Shown here in pieces: positions 4,511-5,128 of a DNA stretch of 5,128 nucleotides. The notes below the pieces were generated by a model. The model was not told where the DNA came from, did no database searches, and worked only from the letters and a program-made list of their open reading frames with translations. The position numbers and the translations under genes are program-made. The DNA comes from JAGVWJ01 sp964588555 (lineage in GTDB: Archaea; Micrarchaeota; Micrarchaeia; Anstonellales; Bilamarchaeaceae), in assembly GCA_964588555.1 (NCBI GenBank), contig CAZPPT010000027.1:1-5128 (forward strand), read 5' to 3'. Within the stretch, counting starts at the first letter, position 1. Every line of letters begins with the position of its first letter.

Positions 4511-5128
4511 ATGTCACTTGAAGAAGATTCAGTCGCTTTACACAAAAAACTGCGCGGAAAGATCTCGGTTACAGGACGCGCGCCAATTAAATCAGTGGAC
4601 GACCTTTCGCTTTTATACACCCCCGGGGTCGCGGAGCCGTGCAGGCGAATCGCAAAAAACCCCAAGGATGTCTACGAGCTCACGATAAAAAATAATACTG
4701 TTGCAATTGTTACTGACGGCACGAGGGTGCTTGGTTTGGGAGACATCGGCCCGCAAGCCGCGCTTCCCGTAATGGAAGGAAAGGCGCTTATCATGAAGGA
4801 ATTTGCCGATATTGACGCCTTTCCCATCTGCCTTAATACAAAAGACGCTGACGAAATCGTCCGGGTCGTCAAGGCCATCGAGCCTGTTTTTGGCGCGATT
4901 AACCTTGAAGATATAGCAACCCCGAAGGTTTTTGATATCGAAGCGCGCCTTACTGAAGAACTTTCCATCCCTGTCTTTCATGACGACCAGCACGGCACTG
5001 CGATGGTTGCGCTTGCAGGCTTGATAAACGCGCTTAAGATTACGAAAAAGAAGAAAAGCGAGGTTCGGGTCGTCGTCAATGGGGTCGGAAGTGCAGGATA
5101 CGCGATTACAAAACTACTTCTTGCATAC
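4511..5128 (+). CDS. Malic enzyme (malate dehydrogenase, oxaloacetate-decarboxylating), 3'-truncated
   Basis: This enzyme decarboxylates malate oxidatively to pyruvate and CO2 with NAD(P) in the cytoplasm. The first 206 residues are visible; the frame is still open at the window end, and full family members of this short type are roughly 400 residues or more. The N-terminal malic domain shows LLYTPGVAEPC (34-44, candidate catalytic Tyr36), AIVTDGTRVLGLGDIGP (65-81), VMEGKALIMKEF (87-98, candidate catalytic Lys91), NLEDI (131-135) and FHDDQHGTA (156-164). Glu133, Asp134 and Asp158/159 are the expected divalent-metal ligands. The Rossmann domain begins at about 185 with VVVNGVGSAGYA (187-198), the dinucleotide-binding GxGxxG-type turn. 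NAD versus NADP preference cannot be judged because the deciding strand lies beyond the window. The ATG at 4511 lies 25.5 bp after the TATA centre and matches the usual short N-terminus. It is divergent from the 312-residue gene and one gene away from ppcA. Confidence 0.96.
   Translation, partial: MSLEEDSVALHKKLRGKISVTGRAPIKSVDDLSLLYTPGVAEPCRRIAKNPKDVYELTIKNNTVAIVTDGTRVLGLGDIGPQAALPVMEGKALIMKEFADIDAFPICLNTKDADEIVRVVKAIEPVFGAINLEDIATPKVFDIEARLTEELSIPVFHDDQHGTAMVALAGLINALKITKKKKSEVRVVVNGVGSAGYAITKLLLAY

Noticed and set aside
4613..4993. 126-codon and 98-codon minus-strand frames (4613-4993 and 4672-4968)
   Set aside because: They are antisense to the malic domain of malic enzyme, whose motifs are intact on the plus strand.
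1..5128. CRISPR array, tRNA/rRNA genes, insertion sequences, defence or toxin-antitoxin systems
   Set aside because: I found no regularly spaced repeats, no cloverleaf-like tRNA sequence, no transposase motifs and no terminal inverted repeats. Nearly all bases are accounted for by ordinary genes and short promoters.

Overview
The window looks like compact archaeal chromosome. Three things support this: an archaeal-type ribosomal protein uS2, the small archaeal-type phosphoenolpyruvate carboxylase PpcA (about 490 residues, not the roughly 900-residue bacterial enzyme), and TATA/BRE promoters about 24-28 bp upstream of start codons that lack Shine-Dalgarno sequences, which implies leaderless mRNAs. 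Local GC is about 45-50% in the genes sampled. The acidic tail on uS2 and the tight packing would fit a DPANN-like or euryarchaeal genome, but the lineage is a guess.

Layout. 1-504 (+) is the 3' part of rpsB. After a T-rich stretch and a TATA promoter comes a small putative lipoprotein (563-973, +), which is more AT-rich than its neighbours and of bacterial flavour. It ends 4 bp from the end of a convergent two-gene operon on the minus strand: a six-TM membrane protein (2010 to 1291) followed by a 102-residue protein (1286 to 978) with a Pcc1-like layout. The stop codon of the first minus gene lies inside the Shine-Dalgarno of the second. From a 51-bp divergent promoter, ppcA (2062-3528, +) runs to a 9-bp tail-to-tail overlap with an unrecognised 312-residue protein (4458 to 3520, minus). 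That gene diverges over 52 bp from a malic enzyme (4511 onward, +), which is cut by the window end.

How the genes work together. PEP carboxylase (PEP + bicarbonate to oxaloacetate) and malic enzyme (malate to pyruvate + CO2) bracket the C3/C4 node of central carbon metabolism, with one unknown gene between them. The unknown gene shares its promoter region with malic enzyme, and the membrane-protein operon shares its promoter region with ppcA.

The most striking signal is regulatory. Both divergent intergenic regions (51 and 52 bp) are built around a single self-complementary TATA element (ATTTAAAT and TTTATAAA). Each element sits about 25 bp from the plus-strand ATG and about 27.5 bp from the minus-strand ATG, as expected if one symmetric TATA box served two leaderless genes. 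The ppcA one also has GATC-containing palindromes centred exactly 13 bp on each side of the TATA centre. I saw no CRISPR array, tRNA, rRNA, insertion sequence or defence system.
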